Position numbers and translations under genes: made by a program. A DNA stretch of 64,000 nt. Origin: CAYFPX01 sp964501915. GTDB taxonomy: Bacteria; Myxococcota_A; UBA796; CAJQPC01. The stretch is taken from the NCBI GenBank assembly GCA_964501915.1, contig CAZCVP010000009.1, positions 3,224-67,223 of the forward strand. The letters run 5' to 3'. Numbering within the stretch: the first letter of the stretch is position 1; each line of letters starts with the position of its first letter. This document shows, piece after piece, positions 16,351-24,383 of this stretch. The notes beneath the pieces were generated by a model. It saw only the letters and a program-made list of their open reading frames with translations, had not been told where the DNA came from and made no database searches.

Positions 16351-17541
16351 GTGAGATGGGGTGAGCCAGCCTTCTCGGCTGTCCTGGCTGCCGGGTATCT
16401 GGGCCTCGTGACCGTGGTCTGGGCGCTGCTGGCCGCCGCTGTGGCGGGCTGGGCGCGCCGGTGGCGGCACCAGCGCGGTACCCCCGATCCTCAGGGGCTG
16501 CCACGCGTCACGGTCTGCATCCCGATGCGAGACGAGGCGCCCTGGATCGAGGACTGCATCGAGGCGGTCCTCTCCTCGGAGATCGATCCGCTGGAGGTGC
16601 TCGTCGTCGACGACGGGTCCGAGGACGAGTCCTGGCCGATCGTCGAGGCGATCGCCAGGCGGGATCGACGGGTCCACCTCGTGGAGGGCACCGACCCCCC
16701 GCGGGGGTGGGCGGGCAAGCCCTGGGCGATGCAGCGTGGCGCGGGGGAGGCGGGCGGAGACCTGGTCCTCTTCATCGACGCCGACGTGCGGATCTCACCG
16801 TGGGCCCTCGGAGAAGCGGCCCGAGCGATGACCGAGCAGGGGCTGGACCTGCTCTCCTGGGTGGGCGACACGGACTTCCCGGACCCGATGTCCGAGGCCG
16901 TGGGCCCCCTCGTCGACTGGTTCCTGCGGGGCACCATCGACCTGGAGGCGGCCAACGACCCCGGACGACCCGAGGGGGTGGCTCGCGGGACCTTCCTGCT
17001 CGTCCGGCGCACGGCCTACGACGAGGTGGGAGGCCACAGCTCGGTGAGCGATCGCATGCTCGACGACGTGGCCCTGGCGCGGGCCTTCAAGCAGCGGGCC
17101 CGGCGGTGCGGCTTCCAGCACGCGCCCGGCGCCTACCGCGTGGTCCAGCGAGAGGGGGTGGGCGGCGTGCTCGCCCGGGGGAGGCGCCGCCTCTACGAGG
17201 GCCTGGGTCGCAGCCCCCTGCTCGCTGCGGGGGTCGTGCTCTTCGTGCTGGTCGGCATGGTGGCGCCCTTCCTCCTGCTGGCGGTCGGTCTGGGCGTGCG
17301 GCTGGTGCTCGGGTGGGACCTGGCCGGCTGGCCCTGGTTGCTCTGGCTGTCCGTCGTCTGCGCCCTGGTGATCGCGTTCAGGTGGCGGATCGAGCGCATC
17401 GACGGTCGGTCTGGCCACCAGGCCTGGATCCAGCCGATGTCGGCGCTCGTCTTCGCCGGGCTGCTGGTGGCCTCGACCTTCGAGGTCGAGACGACCTGGC
17501 GCGGTCGCCCCTACGAGGACGGCCGAGCCGCCCACGAGTGA
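16351..17541 (+). CDS. family 2 membrane glycosyltransferase (HpnB/CrtQ-like)
   Basis: The likely start is the GTG at 16351, 8 bases after GGGAGGA; the frame is open upstream through the DnaA boxes, but that part is improbable as protein. The product is 396 residues. An N-terminal hydrophobic helix anchors it, then a GT-A fold begins at RVTVCIPMRDEAPWIEDCI with DDGSEDES and the metal-binding motif DADVRIS. The segment GWAGKPWAMQRG is typical of the HpnB/CrtQ type, which glycosylates lipids or carotenoids. Two or three C-terminal helices follow. The substrate is unknown; no hopanoid or carotenoid genes are nearby. Confidence 0.8.
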   Translation: MRWGEPAFSAVLAAGYLGLVTVVWALLAAAVAGWARRWRHQRGTPDPQGLPRVTVCIPMRDEAPWIEDCIEAVLSSEIDPLEVLVVDDGSEDESWPIVEAIARRDRRVHLVEGTDPPRGWAGKPWAMQRGAGEAGGDLVLFIDADVRISPWALGEAARAMTEQGLDLLSWVGDTDFPDPMSEAVGPLVDWFLRGTIDLEAANDPGRPEGVARGTFLLVRRTAYDEVGGHSSVSDRMLDDVALARAFKQRARRCGFQHAPGAYRVVQREGVGGVLARGRRRLYEGLGRSPLLAAGVVLFVLVGMVAPFLLLAVGLGVRLVLGWDLAGWPWLLWLSVVCALVIAFRWRIERIDGRSGHQAWIQPMSALVFAGLLVASTFEVETTWRGRPYEDGRAAHE

Positions 17542-17601
17542 GCGGGGGCTCGGGGTCCGACGGACGCGCTGCCAACATCGGGGCTGGCAGCGCATTGAAG
17601 C

Positions 17602-17708
17602 TGGAGCGGGAGACCGGACCGTACGGTCCCCCCTGGCCGTTGGCCAGGGGGGCTTTCGCCCGTCCTCGAGTCGACCTCAGCTTGGCTGCCTGTCCGAAGC
17701 TGGCGCTC
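17602..17708. repeat. fragments of a second tRNA-Gly sequence
   Basis: Bases 17602-17619 (TGGAGCGGGAGACCGGAC) exactly repeat the 3' end of the intact minus-strand tRNA-Gly at 17726-17743. Bases 17697-17708 (AAGCTGGCGCTC) repeat its anticodon arm at 17769-17780. In the real gene these blocks are 43 bases apart; here they are 95 apart. A 14-bp palindrome (GGACCGTACGGTCC, 17616-17629) and a terminator-like hairpin separate them. It may be a decayed tRNA duplicate or an old attachment-site scar. Confidence 0.5.
17628..17652. terminator. strong GC hairpin beside tRNA-Gly
   Basis: A perfect 11-bp stem CCCCCCTGGCC/GGCCAGGGGGG with a 3-base loop (GTT) is followed on the plus strand by CTTTCG. It lies 87 bases after the glycosyltransferase stop and about 75 bases beyond the 3' end of the minus-strand tRNA-Gly, so it could end either transcript. 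Confidence 0.65.
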
Positions 17709-17725
17709 GCTGCGCGGTTCTGAGA

Positions 17726-17801
17726 TGGAGCGGGAGACCGGACTCGAACCGGCGACAACCAGCATGGCAAGCTGGCGCTCTACCAACTGAGCTACTCCCG
17801 C
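17726..17801 (-). tRNA. tRNA-Gly (anticodon GCC)
   Basis: On the minus strand this reads GCGGGAGTAGCTCAGTTGGT, then an anticodon stem CCAGC/GCTGG around loop TTGCCAT with anticodon GCC. The T-arm is GCCGG-TTCGAGT-CCGGT (with one wobble pair), and the acceptor CTCCCGC is followed by TCCA. CCA is encoded. It reads GGC and GGU glycine codons. Confidence 0.96.
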
Positions 17802-17985
17802 GAGCGGCCAACAGATATCTCGCGTCCACGTCGTGTCAAGCCCGAGGTGTCACACACGGGGCGCCACGGCGTAGATCACGTCAGCGCAGCCGCACAGGTC
17901 CCCGTTCGAGCCTTGCCATACCCACCGGTTAGCAAGTAGGTTTCATGGACTTCCGTCCCCCTCCTCTCCGCCTACGAGCCTGTCC

Positions 17986-19893
17986 ATGCGCCGTCTGATC
18001 CTCCCGCTCCTCGTCGCTGGCGCACTGGTCCAGACGGCTTGCAACGACGACACGACCGGCGACAGCACCGGGACCGTCGACTCCACCGAGACCGATGACT
18101 CCAGCACGACGGGTGTCACGGATGCCGATGGCGACGGCTACGCCACCGAGGACGGTGACTGCGACGACGAGAACGGCGACGTCTTCCCCGGCCAGATCGA
18201 GGACTGCAACGGACTCGACGACAACTGCAACGACCTGACCGACGAGGGGCTCCCGGACGCCGACGGGGACGGCACGGCGGACTGCATGGACGTCGAGGAC
18301 TGTGACGGGGTGGACAACGACGGCGACGGCGAGGTGGACGAGGGCTTCCCGGACGTCGACGAGGACGGCCACGCCGACTGCGTCTCCGAGGAGATCTGCG
18401 ACGGCATCGACAACAACGGGGACGGCGACGTCGACGAGGGCTTCGACGAGGACGAGGACGGCCACGCCGAGTGCACCACCGACTGCGACGACACCGACGG
18501 GGACGTCCACCCCGACGCGGAGGAGGTGGCCGGAGACCTGGTCGACAACGACTGCGATGGCCTGGTGGACGAGGTCGAGTGGGCAGCCGGCGACCTGGTC
18601 ATCACGGAGCTGATGATCAACCCCCTGGTCACCTCGGACTCCAAGGGCGAGTGGTTCGAGATCCACAACACGACGAACCGCACCCTCTACCTCAACGGCC
18701 TGGTGCTGAGCTCCAGCATCGACGGGGACAGCTACGCCCTGGCCAGCGACGACATGATCGTCATGGAGTCCGGCGAGACCCTGGTGCTCGGCAAGCACGA
18801 CGACGAGACCACCAACGGCGGGGTCACCATCGACGTGCTCTACGCCAGCGACGTCATCCTCAACAACGAGGTCGACGAGCTCGTCATCTCCGCGGGCGAG
18901 GTCATCATCGACCAGGTCGCCTGGGACGACGGCGACACCATGCCCGACCCCGAGGGCGCCTCCATCCAGCTCGACCCGTTCTTCCTGACGGCGGAGCTCA
19001 ACGACAACGCCGACTACTGGTGCGACTCGATCACCACCTGGGGCACCGGGACCGACATGGGCTCCCCCGGCGAGGAGAACCCCCTCTGCCACGACACGGA
19101 CCACGACGGCGACGGCTTCACCACCTCCGACGGGGACTGCGACGACCTCGATCCCGACGCCTACCCGGACGCGCCGGAGAAGGACGGCAGCAAGGACAAC
19201 GACTGCGACGGTGACGTCGAGCACATGCCCGAGGCCGACGCCACCTACGACACCGGCTCCTCGCTCCACCACTGCGATCCGCTGCAGTTGTTGGGCTCCG
19301 GCTCCTCTGACCCCAACGGCGACACCCTCTCCTACGACTGGGAGCTGACCAGCGCTCCCGCCGCCTCTGCGCTCACCACGAGCGACATCCAGAGCACCAC
19401 CGATGCCGATCCGGTCTTCTACCCGGACGTCGCCGGCACCTACGTGTTCACCCTCACGGTGACCGACGTCGGCGGCGCCTACTCCTACCCGGACTCGTTG
19501 ACGCTGGACATCGCGACCCGGCCCGACAACACGGATCCAGTCTCCGACCCCGGCTCCCAGCAGACCTACTCCGAGGAGGTGAGCTGCCAGGCCTGGAGCT
19601 ACGGGGTCTACTACACCTGCGACGACTGCGAGGACTACGACTTCACGCTCGACGGCTCGGGGTCCTCGGACCCGGACGGGCACGAGCTGATCTACGCCTG
19701 GGCGGTCACCGCCGGCGATGGTTCGCTCACCGACGAGACCACGTCCTCGCCCACCCTCACCTTCGGTGGCCCTTCCGCCGAGTACGGTGAGACCAACAGC
19801 GACACGGTCACCGTGGAGCTGACGGTCACCGACTGCATGGGGGCCACGAACACCGAGTCGTTGACCCTCGAGTACCAGTGCACGGGGACCTGA
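17986..19893 (+). CDS. surface lipoprotein with MopE calcium repeats, lamin-tail and PKD-like domains
   Basis: The 635-residue product has a signal peptide ending in VQTAC (lipid-modified Cys19) and a Thr/Asp-rich linker. Residues of about 40-195 hold tandem Asp-rich repeats (DADGDGYATEDGDCDD, NDCDGLVDE) of the MopE/thrombospondin-3 type, which bind calcium. Residues of about 200-330 resemble a lamin-tail domain (DLVITELMINPL, EWFEIHNTT). Another MopE repeat follows at about 365-410, then two PKD/Ig-like domains (DGSGSSDPDGHELIYAW) with paired cysteines. It is probably exported and displayed on the outer membrane. It has only 9 bases to the convergent gene at 19903. Confidence 0.85.
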   Translation: MRRLILPLLVAGALVQTACNDDTTGDSTGTVDSTETDDSSTTGVTDADGDGYATEDGDCDDENGDVFPGQIEDCNGLDDNCNDLTDEGLPDADGDGTADCMDVEDCDGVDNDGDGEVDEGFPDVDEDGHADCVSEEICDGIDNNGDGDVDEGFDEDEDGHAECTTDCDDTDGDVHPDAEEVAGDLVDNDCDGLVDEVEWAAGDLVITELMINPLVTSDSKGEWFEIHNTTNRTLYLNGLVLSSSIDGDSYALASDDMIVMESGETLVLGKHDDETTNGGVTIDVLYASDVILNNEVDELVISAGEVIIDQVAWDDGDTMPDPEGASIQLDPFFLTAELNDNADYWCDSITTWGTGTDMGSPGEENPLCHDTDHDGDGFTTSDGDCDDLDPDAYPDAPEKDGSKDNDCDGDVEHMPEADATYDTGSSLHHCDPLQLLGSGSSDPNGDTLSYDWELTSAPAASALTTSDIQSTTDADPVFYPDVAGTYVFTLTVTDVGGAYSYPDSLTLDIATRPDNTDPVSDPGSQQTYSEEVSCQAWSYGVYYTCDDCEDYDFTLDGSGSSDPDGHELIYAWAVTAGDGSLTDETTSSPTLTFGGPSAEYGETNSDTVTVELTVTDCMGATNTESLTLEYQCTGT

Positions 19894-19902
19894 TCGGTCC
19901 CT

Positions 19903-20835
19903 TCACCGCTTCTCCGACCGGGTCCCTTCGCTCCAGAAGCGCCTGACGGCGTCTGTGTGCTGCTGGCGCCAGCCACGCCAGGCTTCGGCGTTGCCGGCAT
20001 CGAGCCCCACGGCCCACAGGTAGACGTCGAGCAGCCCTTCCCGCTCCCAGGCGTCGAGCTGGCGCAGGGGCCACTCGGCCCGGTCGGCCCGTCGGCCATC
20101 GGACGGGAGCTCCCGCCAGGTGGCGACGAGAGTGAGCGCTGCGGTCTGCCCGGGGGGAAGCTCGTCCGGTGGCGCCGTGCGGGCGGCTTCGAGGGCGCGG
20201 AGCCAGACCCGTCTCGCTCGGGGCCCCAGTCCTCTGGAGAGCTGGAGCTGTCCGTCGATCTGCCGCACCTGGGGTGGCAGCGGGACCGGGATCGGGGAGC
20301 CGCCACCGGCGATGCAGACGTGGCCCAACAGGACGGCGGCTGTGCCGTAGAGGGGGTTCTCGACCAGCGCCCGGGCCGCGTGATCGAGGGCCTCGCCGTG
20401 TCGCTGGCGAGCGAAGGCAGCCCGACCGAGGCGGACCTCGAGGGGAGGGAGAGCCCCCAGCACCCCCCGGGCGACCCGCCAGTGCCTCACGGCGAGGGTG
20501 GCCTCACCGGCCTGCCAGGCCAGGTCGCCCAGGGTGACGGTGGTGCGGGGGTGATCCAGCTCGGCTCGGGCGGTGGCTGCCGCCTCGCGAGCGCCCGCGA
20601 GGTCGCCGTCGAGCCAGGCCTGCGCGGCCGCCGCCAGGTTCTCGGGGGGGGCCGGCAGGGCCGTCTCCGGCAGGGCCGCCCAGCCGCGCGCCGTCCGGGC
20701 CACCGGGTGGTGTGGCACCCGCACCTCCAGCTCCCGCAGCAGGCCCTCCAGCCGCTCCGGCTGGCCACCGAGGCCGTGCAGGAGCCGGAAGCGTTCCCGC
20801 TCGGCCTCACGGGCGAGCTGGGAGGGGACCATCAT
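19903..20835 (-). CDS. TPR-like helical protein of unknown function
   Basis: The 310-residue product starts with a double ATG at 20835/20832, with CGGAGC 5 bases before the second. It is Ala/Leu/Arg-rich and built of helix pairs resembling degenerate tetratricopeptide repeats (AAAAQAWLDGDLAGAREAAA; VRHWRVARGVLGALPPLEVR; EALDHAARALVENPLYGTAA). It has no signal peptide or membrane helix, so it is probably cytoplasmic. A long opposite-strand frame (19957-20892) covers the same DNA but has low-complexity content. Divergent from the hydrolase gene at 20929. Confidence 0.65.
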   Translation of the reverse strand: MMVPSQLAREAERERFRLLHGLGGQPERLEGLLRELEVRVPHHPVARTARGWAALPETALPAPPENLAAAAQAWLDGDLAGAREAAATARAELDHPRTTVTLGDLAWQAGEATLAVRHWRVARGVLGALPPLEVRLGRAAFARQRHGEALDHAARALVENPLYGTAAVLLGHVCIAGGGSPIPVPLPPQVRQIDGQLQLSRGLGPRARRVWLRALEAARTAPPDELPPGQTAALTLVATWRELPSDGRRADRAEWPLRQLDAWEREGLLDVYLWAVGLDAGNAEAWRGWRQQHTDAVRRFWSEGTRSEKR

Positions 20836-20928
20836 CCGTGCCGTGCTCCGCGAGAGGGGTTGGCCGACCCGGGCGAGCCGTGGCTAGAGTAGCCGAGCCG
20901 GGCTAGACGGGCCGGCACTGGAGGCCTC

Positions 20929-21858
20929 TTGCCGCTCCTGGGACCGTTGGCTGCCCACCTCGTCGAGGCGGTGGGTGAGGGCGCCGGATCCCCGGTCGTG
21001 CTCGTCCATGGCTTCGGACAGGGGGCGTGGATCTGGGAGCGTGACCAGGCCGTGTTCGCCGAGGCCGGGTTCACCACCTGGGCCATCGAGCTCCCAGGAC
21101 ACGGGGCCGATGCCGGTTCCTCCGTGAGCCTGGAGGAGCTGGTCGCCTCGCTGGCCGCGGCCGTCGCGACGCTGGAGACACCGGTCCTGGTGGGCCTCGG
21201 CGGAGGAGCCTTGCTCGCCCAGGTCGTGGCCGCGCGGGTGCCCGTCGGGCCGCTCGTGCTGGTGAACCCGCTCCCGCCGGCCCAGGTCCGCTTTCGTCCC
21301 GGTCGGACCGGGCTGCGAGCGCTGGTCCAGGCCGGTCCCGGGCTGTTGACGGGCCGCGTTCGTCTCCCTCTCGACGCCTCCGTGGCTGCGTCGCTCGCAG
21401 CCGTGGAGCCCTCGGAGCGGCGGTCCATCTGGGAGCGCATCACGCCCTGGCCGCCCGGGCTGGCCCGTGACCTCCTCCTCCGCCCGGAGGCCCCACCGGC
21501 CCCGGGCCCCACCCTGGTCCTGACGGGACTCGAGGACCACCTCGTGCCGACCGCCGTCGCCCGCCTGGTCGGCGACTACCACCAGGCCGTGGTCTGGCGC
21601 TTCGACGACGTGGGCCACCTGCCGCCCCTGGAGGCCGCGGGTCTGCGGCTGACCCGGCACCTGGTCGACTGGCTCCAGCGACCTCACCGGCGCCAGGTGG
21701 TCGAGCTCGATGCCTTCGCCCCGGACGAGGGTGTGGGCAAGCGGGTCCGTGACGCGCGTCGCGGCGACAGGCCCAGGCCTCGCTCCAACTCCCGCTTCCT
21801 GGCCCACAACCGCGCCCGGAGCCGGAAGCGCCGGTTCAGGACGCCGCCGGAAGGCTGA
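20929..21858 (+). CDS. alpha/beta-hydrolase-fold protein lacking the nucleophile serine
   Basis: The TTG at 20929, preceded by GGAGG, gives 309 residues. The fold is clear: an oxyanion-hole segment VVLVHGFGQGAWIW at 23-36, then the nucleophile elbow at residues 89-93, which reads GLGGG instead of G-x-S-x-G, so residue 91 (codon GGC at 21199-21201) is Gly. The acid (GLEDHLVP) and histidine (DVGHLPPLE) positions are kept. The last 35 residues are very basic (RPRPRSNSRFLAHNRARSRK). Either the enzyme has lost hydrolytic activity or this is a sequence error (AGC to GGC). Its 3' end overlaps pyrD by 23 bases, tail to tail. Confidence 0.75.
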   Translation: MPLLGPLAAHLVEAVGEGAGSPVVLVHGFGQGAWIWERDQAVFAEAGFTTWAIELPGHGADAGSSVSLEELVASLAAAVATLETPVLVGLGGGALLAQVVAARVPVGPLVLVNPLPPAQVRFRPGRTGLRALVQAGPGLLTGRVRLPLDASVAASLAAVEPSERRSIWERITPWPPGLARDLLLRPEAPPAPGPTLVLTGLEDHLVPTAVARLVGDYHQAVVWRFDDVGHLPPLEAAGLRLTRHLVDWLQRPHRRQVVELDAFAPDEGVGKRVRDARRGDRPRPRSNSRFLAHNRARSRKRRFRTPPEG

Positions 21859-22849
21859 GGCCGCGGGCGATCCGGGCCGCGAGTCCGGGCCCCCGGTAGA
21901 TCAGGCCGGTGTAGACCTGGACGGCCGCGCAGCCGCGGTCGAGCAGGTCCTGGGCTCGCTCGGCACGGTCGATGCCGCCCACGCCGACGACCGGGGCCCG
22001 TCCACCGACCGCGTCGAGCACGACCTGGATCCGCGCCCTGGCCAGCGGGTGGAGGGGCACGCCGGAGAGCCCGCCGGCGCGGTCGGAGGGCACCGGTCGT
22101 GTGCGGGTGGTGTTGGTGGCGACGAAGCCGGCCACCCCCACTCCCAGGGCGGTCTCGACGGCCTGGGCCAGGGCCTCGTCGGCGAGGTCCGGCGAGAGCT
22201 TGACGAAGACCGGGCGATCCGCGGCCTCCTCCACCGTGGTGCCGGCGATCCTGGCCAAGGCCTCGGGAGCCTGCAGCTCCCGCAGGCCGGGCGTGTTGGG
22301 GGAGGACACGTTGACCACGAGGAAGTCGGCGAGGTCCCGGAAGCGTCGGGCCAGGGTCCGGTAGTCGACGTGGGCCGTCTCGGCCGGCGTGTCCTTGTTC
22401 TTGCCCAGGTTCACACCCACCGGTGTGAGGGGCCAGAGGTCCCGGCTGCGGAGGCGCTCCAGCCGGCCGGCCACCACGTCGGCGCCGTCGGACGGGAAGC
22501 CCATGCTGTTCACCAGGGCCTGGGACCCGGGGAGGCGGTGGACGCGCGGCCGGGGGTTGCCCGGCTGGGGCCTCGGCGTGACGGTGCCCACCTCCACGAA
22601 GCCGAAGCCCAGGTGCTGCCAGGCGCTCACGGCCCGGGCGTCCTTGTCGAGTCCGGCCGCCAGGCCCACCGGGGAGGGGAGCGCCAGGCCGGCGAGACGG
22701 ACCGCGGGGCCGGTGGGTCGCCCGGCGCCCAGGAGGCGCAGCAGGAGGCCGGGTGTCGAGGCCGTCAGGGCGATCACCAGGTCGTGCGCCGTCTCCGGGT
22801 CGAGGCGGAAGAGCAGGGGCCGGGCGATCCGGTAGAGGGTGGCCAGCAC
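21836..22849 (-). CDS. pyrD: dihydroorotate dehydrogenase (quinone), class 2
   Basis: This FMN enzyme oxidises dihydroorotate to orotate and passes electrons to quinone at the inner membrane. The GTG at 22849 gives 337 residues with the class 2 N-terminal amphipathic helices (LYRIARPLLFRLDPETAHD). FMN and substrate sites are seen in GLAAGLDKD, the catalytic-serine block VNVSSPNTPGLREL, KLSPDL, and GVGGIDRAERAQDLL. The frame stays open to 23971 but that is a shadow. pyrE is 8 kb away at 30935. Confidence 0.95.
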   Translation of the reverse strand: MLATLYRIARPLLFRLDPETAHDLVIALTASTPGLLLRLLGAGRPTGPAVRLAGLALPSPVGLAAGLDKDARAVSAWQHLGFGFVEVGTVTPRPQPGNPRPRVHRLPGSQALVNSMGFPSDGADVVAGRLERLRSRDLWPLTPVGVNLGKNKDTPAETAHVDYRTLARRFRDLADFLVVNVSSPNTPGLRELQAPEALARIAGTTVEEAADRPVFVKLSPDLADEALAQAVETALGVGVAGFVATNTTRTRPVPSDRAGGLSGVPLHPLARARIQVVLDAVGGRAPVVGVGGIDRAERAQDLLDRGCAAVQVYTGLIYRGPGLAARIARGLSLPAAS

Positions 22850-22909
22850 GCCGGCCGGGTATGCCCCCCGGGGGCGGAGGGCAAGCCGCTCGGGTGTTAG
22901 CCAGCGGTG

Positions 22910-23386
22910 ATGCGTTCGCTCCTCGTCCTCTGCCTGGTCCTGCTCGCCTGTGGCACGGGGGAGCGGGGGGTCATGGAGGGCCAGCTCGCGCCCTCGTTCC
23001 AGGCGCTCGGACTCGACGGCCGGACCGTGGGGCTCGAGGAGCTGGCCGGACGGCCGGCGCTGGTGGTGTTCTGGGCCACCTGGTGCGGGGCGTGCATGCA
23101 GGAGGCTCCCCGCATCGAGGAGCTGTCCCGGTCCTACGGGGATCGGGTCGGGCTCTTGGCCATCAACATGGGCGAGGACCCGCGCCAGGTGCAGGCCACG
23201 CTCCAGGCGCGGGGCCTCGGCTGGCCCGTCGCCCTGGACATGGATCGCGCCCTCGCCGGTCGGTTCCGGGTCAGCTCCATCCCGCTCGTGCTCGTGCTCG
23301 ACGCCCAGGGGCGGATCCGCTACCGCGGAAACGGCCTGCCGAGGCGGGCGACCGCCCTGTTGGACGGTCTGCTCGCCGGCGGCTGA
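22910..23386 (+). CDS. TlpA/ResA-like thioredoxin-fold lipoprotein
   Basis: The ATG at 22910 (a GTG three bases earlier is equally possible) gives 158 residues. A short signal peptide ends in LVLLAC with lipidated Cys14. The thioredoxin fold has the redox motif WATWCGACMQ and the cis-proline block VSSIPLVLVLD. Such proteins reduce or shuttle disulfides in the periplasm, for instance for cytochrome c maturation. The gene is divergent from pyrD and lies 6 bases from the epimerase gene downstream. Confidence 0.85.
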   Translation: MRSLLVLCLVLLACGTGERGVMEGQLAPSFQALGLDGRTVGLEELAGRPALVVFWATWCGACMQEAPRIEELSRSYGDRVGLLAINMGEDPRQVQATLQARGLGWPVALDMDRALAGRFRVSSIPLVLVLDAQGRIRYRGNGLPRRATALLDGLLAGG

Positions 23387-23392
23387 GGCACA

Positions 23393-24343
23393 ATGCCGCC
23401 CATGCATGTCCTGGTCACCGGCGGCGCGGGCTTCATCGGCAGTCACCTCGTGGAGGCCCTGCTCGGGCGCGGCGACGAGGTGACCGTGCTCGACAGCTTC
23501 GACGACTACTACGACCCGGCGCTCAAGCGCGCCAACGTCGCCGCCTGGCAGGGCCGGGCGCGGGTGGTGGAGGGGGACATCCGGGACCGGGAGGTCGTCG
23601 TCTCCGCCCTCAGCGGAGTGACCGCCGTGGCCCACCTGGCGGCACGTGCCGGGGTCCGGGCCTCGCTCTCGGAGCCGGCCCGCTACATCGACGTCAACGT
23701 CACCGGGACCCAGGTCGTGCTCGACGCCATGGTCTCGGTTGGCGTGGAGCGCCTGGTCTACGCGTCGTCGTCGTCGGTCTACGGTGCCCGGACCGTGGGT
23801 CCCTTCCGCGAGGACGACGCCGACCTCCAGCCCGTGTCGCCCTACGCCGCGACCAAGCTCGCCGGCGAGCACCTCTGCCAGGCCGCCTCCCACAGTCGGG
23901 GGCTGAAGGTGAGCTGCATGCGTCTGTTCACGGTCTTCGGCCCCCGCCAGCGTCCGGAGATGGCGATCCACCTCTTCGCTCGCAGGGCCCTGGCCGGTCT
24001 CGCCGTGGAGCGCTTCGGCGACGGCACGTCCCGCCGCGACTACACCTTCGTCACCGACATCGTGGCCGGCCTCATCTCGGCCCTGGAACGCCCCCGGCCC
24101 TTCCGCATCTACAACCTCGGCAACGGGTCACCGGTGAGCCTGAAGGAGCTGCTGGAGGGCGTGGAGGCCGTGTTCGGGGCCCGCATCGTGGCCCACCCGC
24201 TGCCCGATCAGCCCGGCGACGTCCCCCTCACCTGGGCGAGCATCGATCGGGCGGCGGGGGAGCTGGACTACGCGCCCCAGGTGGGGCTCGAGGCCGGACT
24301 GAGGCGGTTCCGTACCTGGATGTTGGGGAATCGACGCCAGTAG
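23393..24343 (+). CDS. NAD-dependent nucleotide-sugar epimerase (UDP-glucuronate 4-epimerase-like)
   Basis: This is an extended short-chain dehydrogenase of 316 residues. The NAD site TGGAGFIGSHLVEALL is at the N-terminus. Ser-Tyr-Lys catalysis is visible as YASSSSVYG and SPYAATKLAGE, followed by FTVFGPRQRPEMAI. These favour the 4-epimerase group acting on UDP-glucose or UDP-glucuronate. The start could be 23393 or 23402; GAGG at 23385 fits the former. It follows the thioredoxin gene closely but has no sugar-transferase neighbours, so the polysaccharide it serves is unknown. Confidence 0.85.
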   Translation: MPPMHVLVTGGAGFIGSHLVEALLGRGDEVTVLDSFDDYYDPALKRANVAAWQGRARVVEGDIRDREVVVSALSGVTAVAHLAARAGVRASLSEPARYIDVNVTGTQVVLDAMVSVGVERLVYASSSSVYGARTVGPFREDDADLQPVSPYAATKLAGEHLCQAASHSRGLKVSCMRLFTVFGPRQRPEMAIHLFARRALAGLAVERFGDGTSRRDYTFVTDIVAGLISALERPRPFRIYNLGNGSPVSLKELLEGVEAVFGARIVAHPLPDQPGDVPLTWASIDRAAGELDYAPQVGLEAGLRRFRTWMLGNRRQ

Positions 24344-24383
24344 GGGTATTCTTCGCCTTCGGCACCCCCTTCCGCACGTGGCC

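Noticed and set aside
19957..20892. A 311-codon plus-strand frame opposite the TPR-like gene
   Set aside because: Low-complexity Gly/Gln/Glu composition with no fold; the minus-strand product has coherent helical repeats and a ribosome-binding site.
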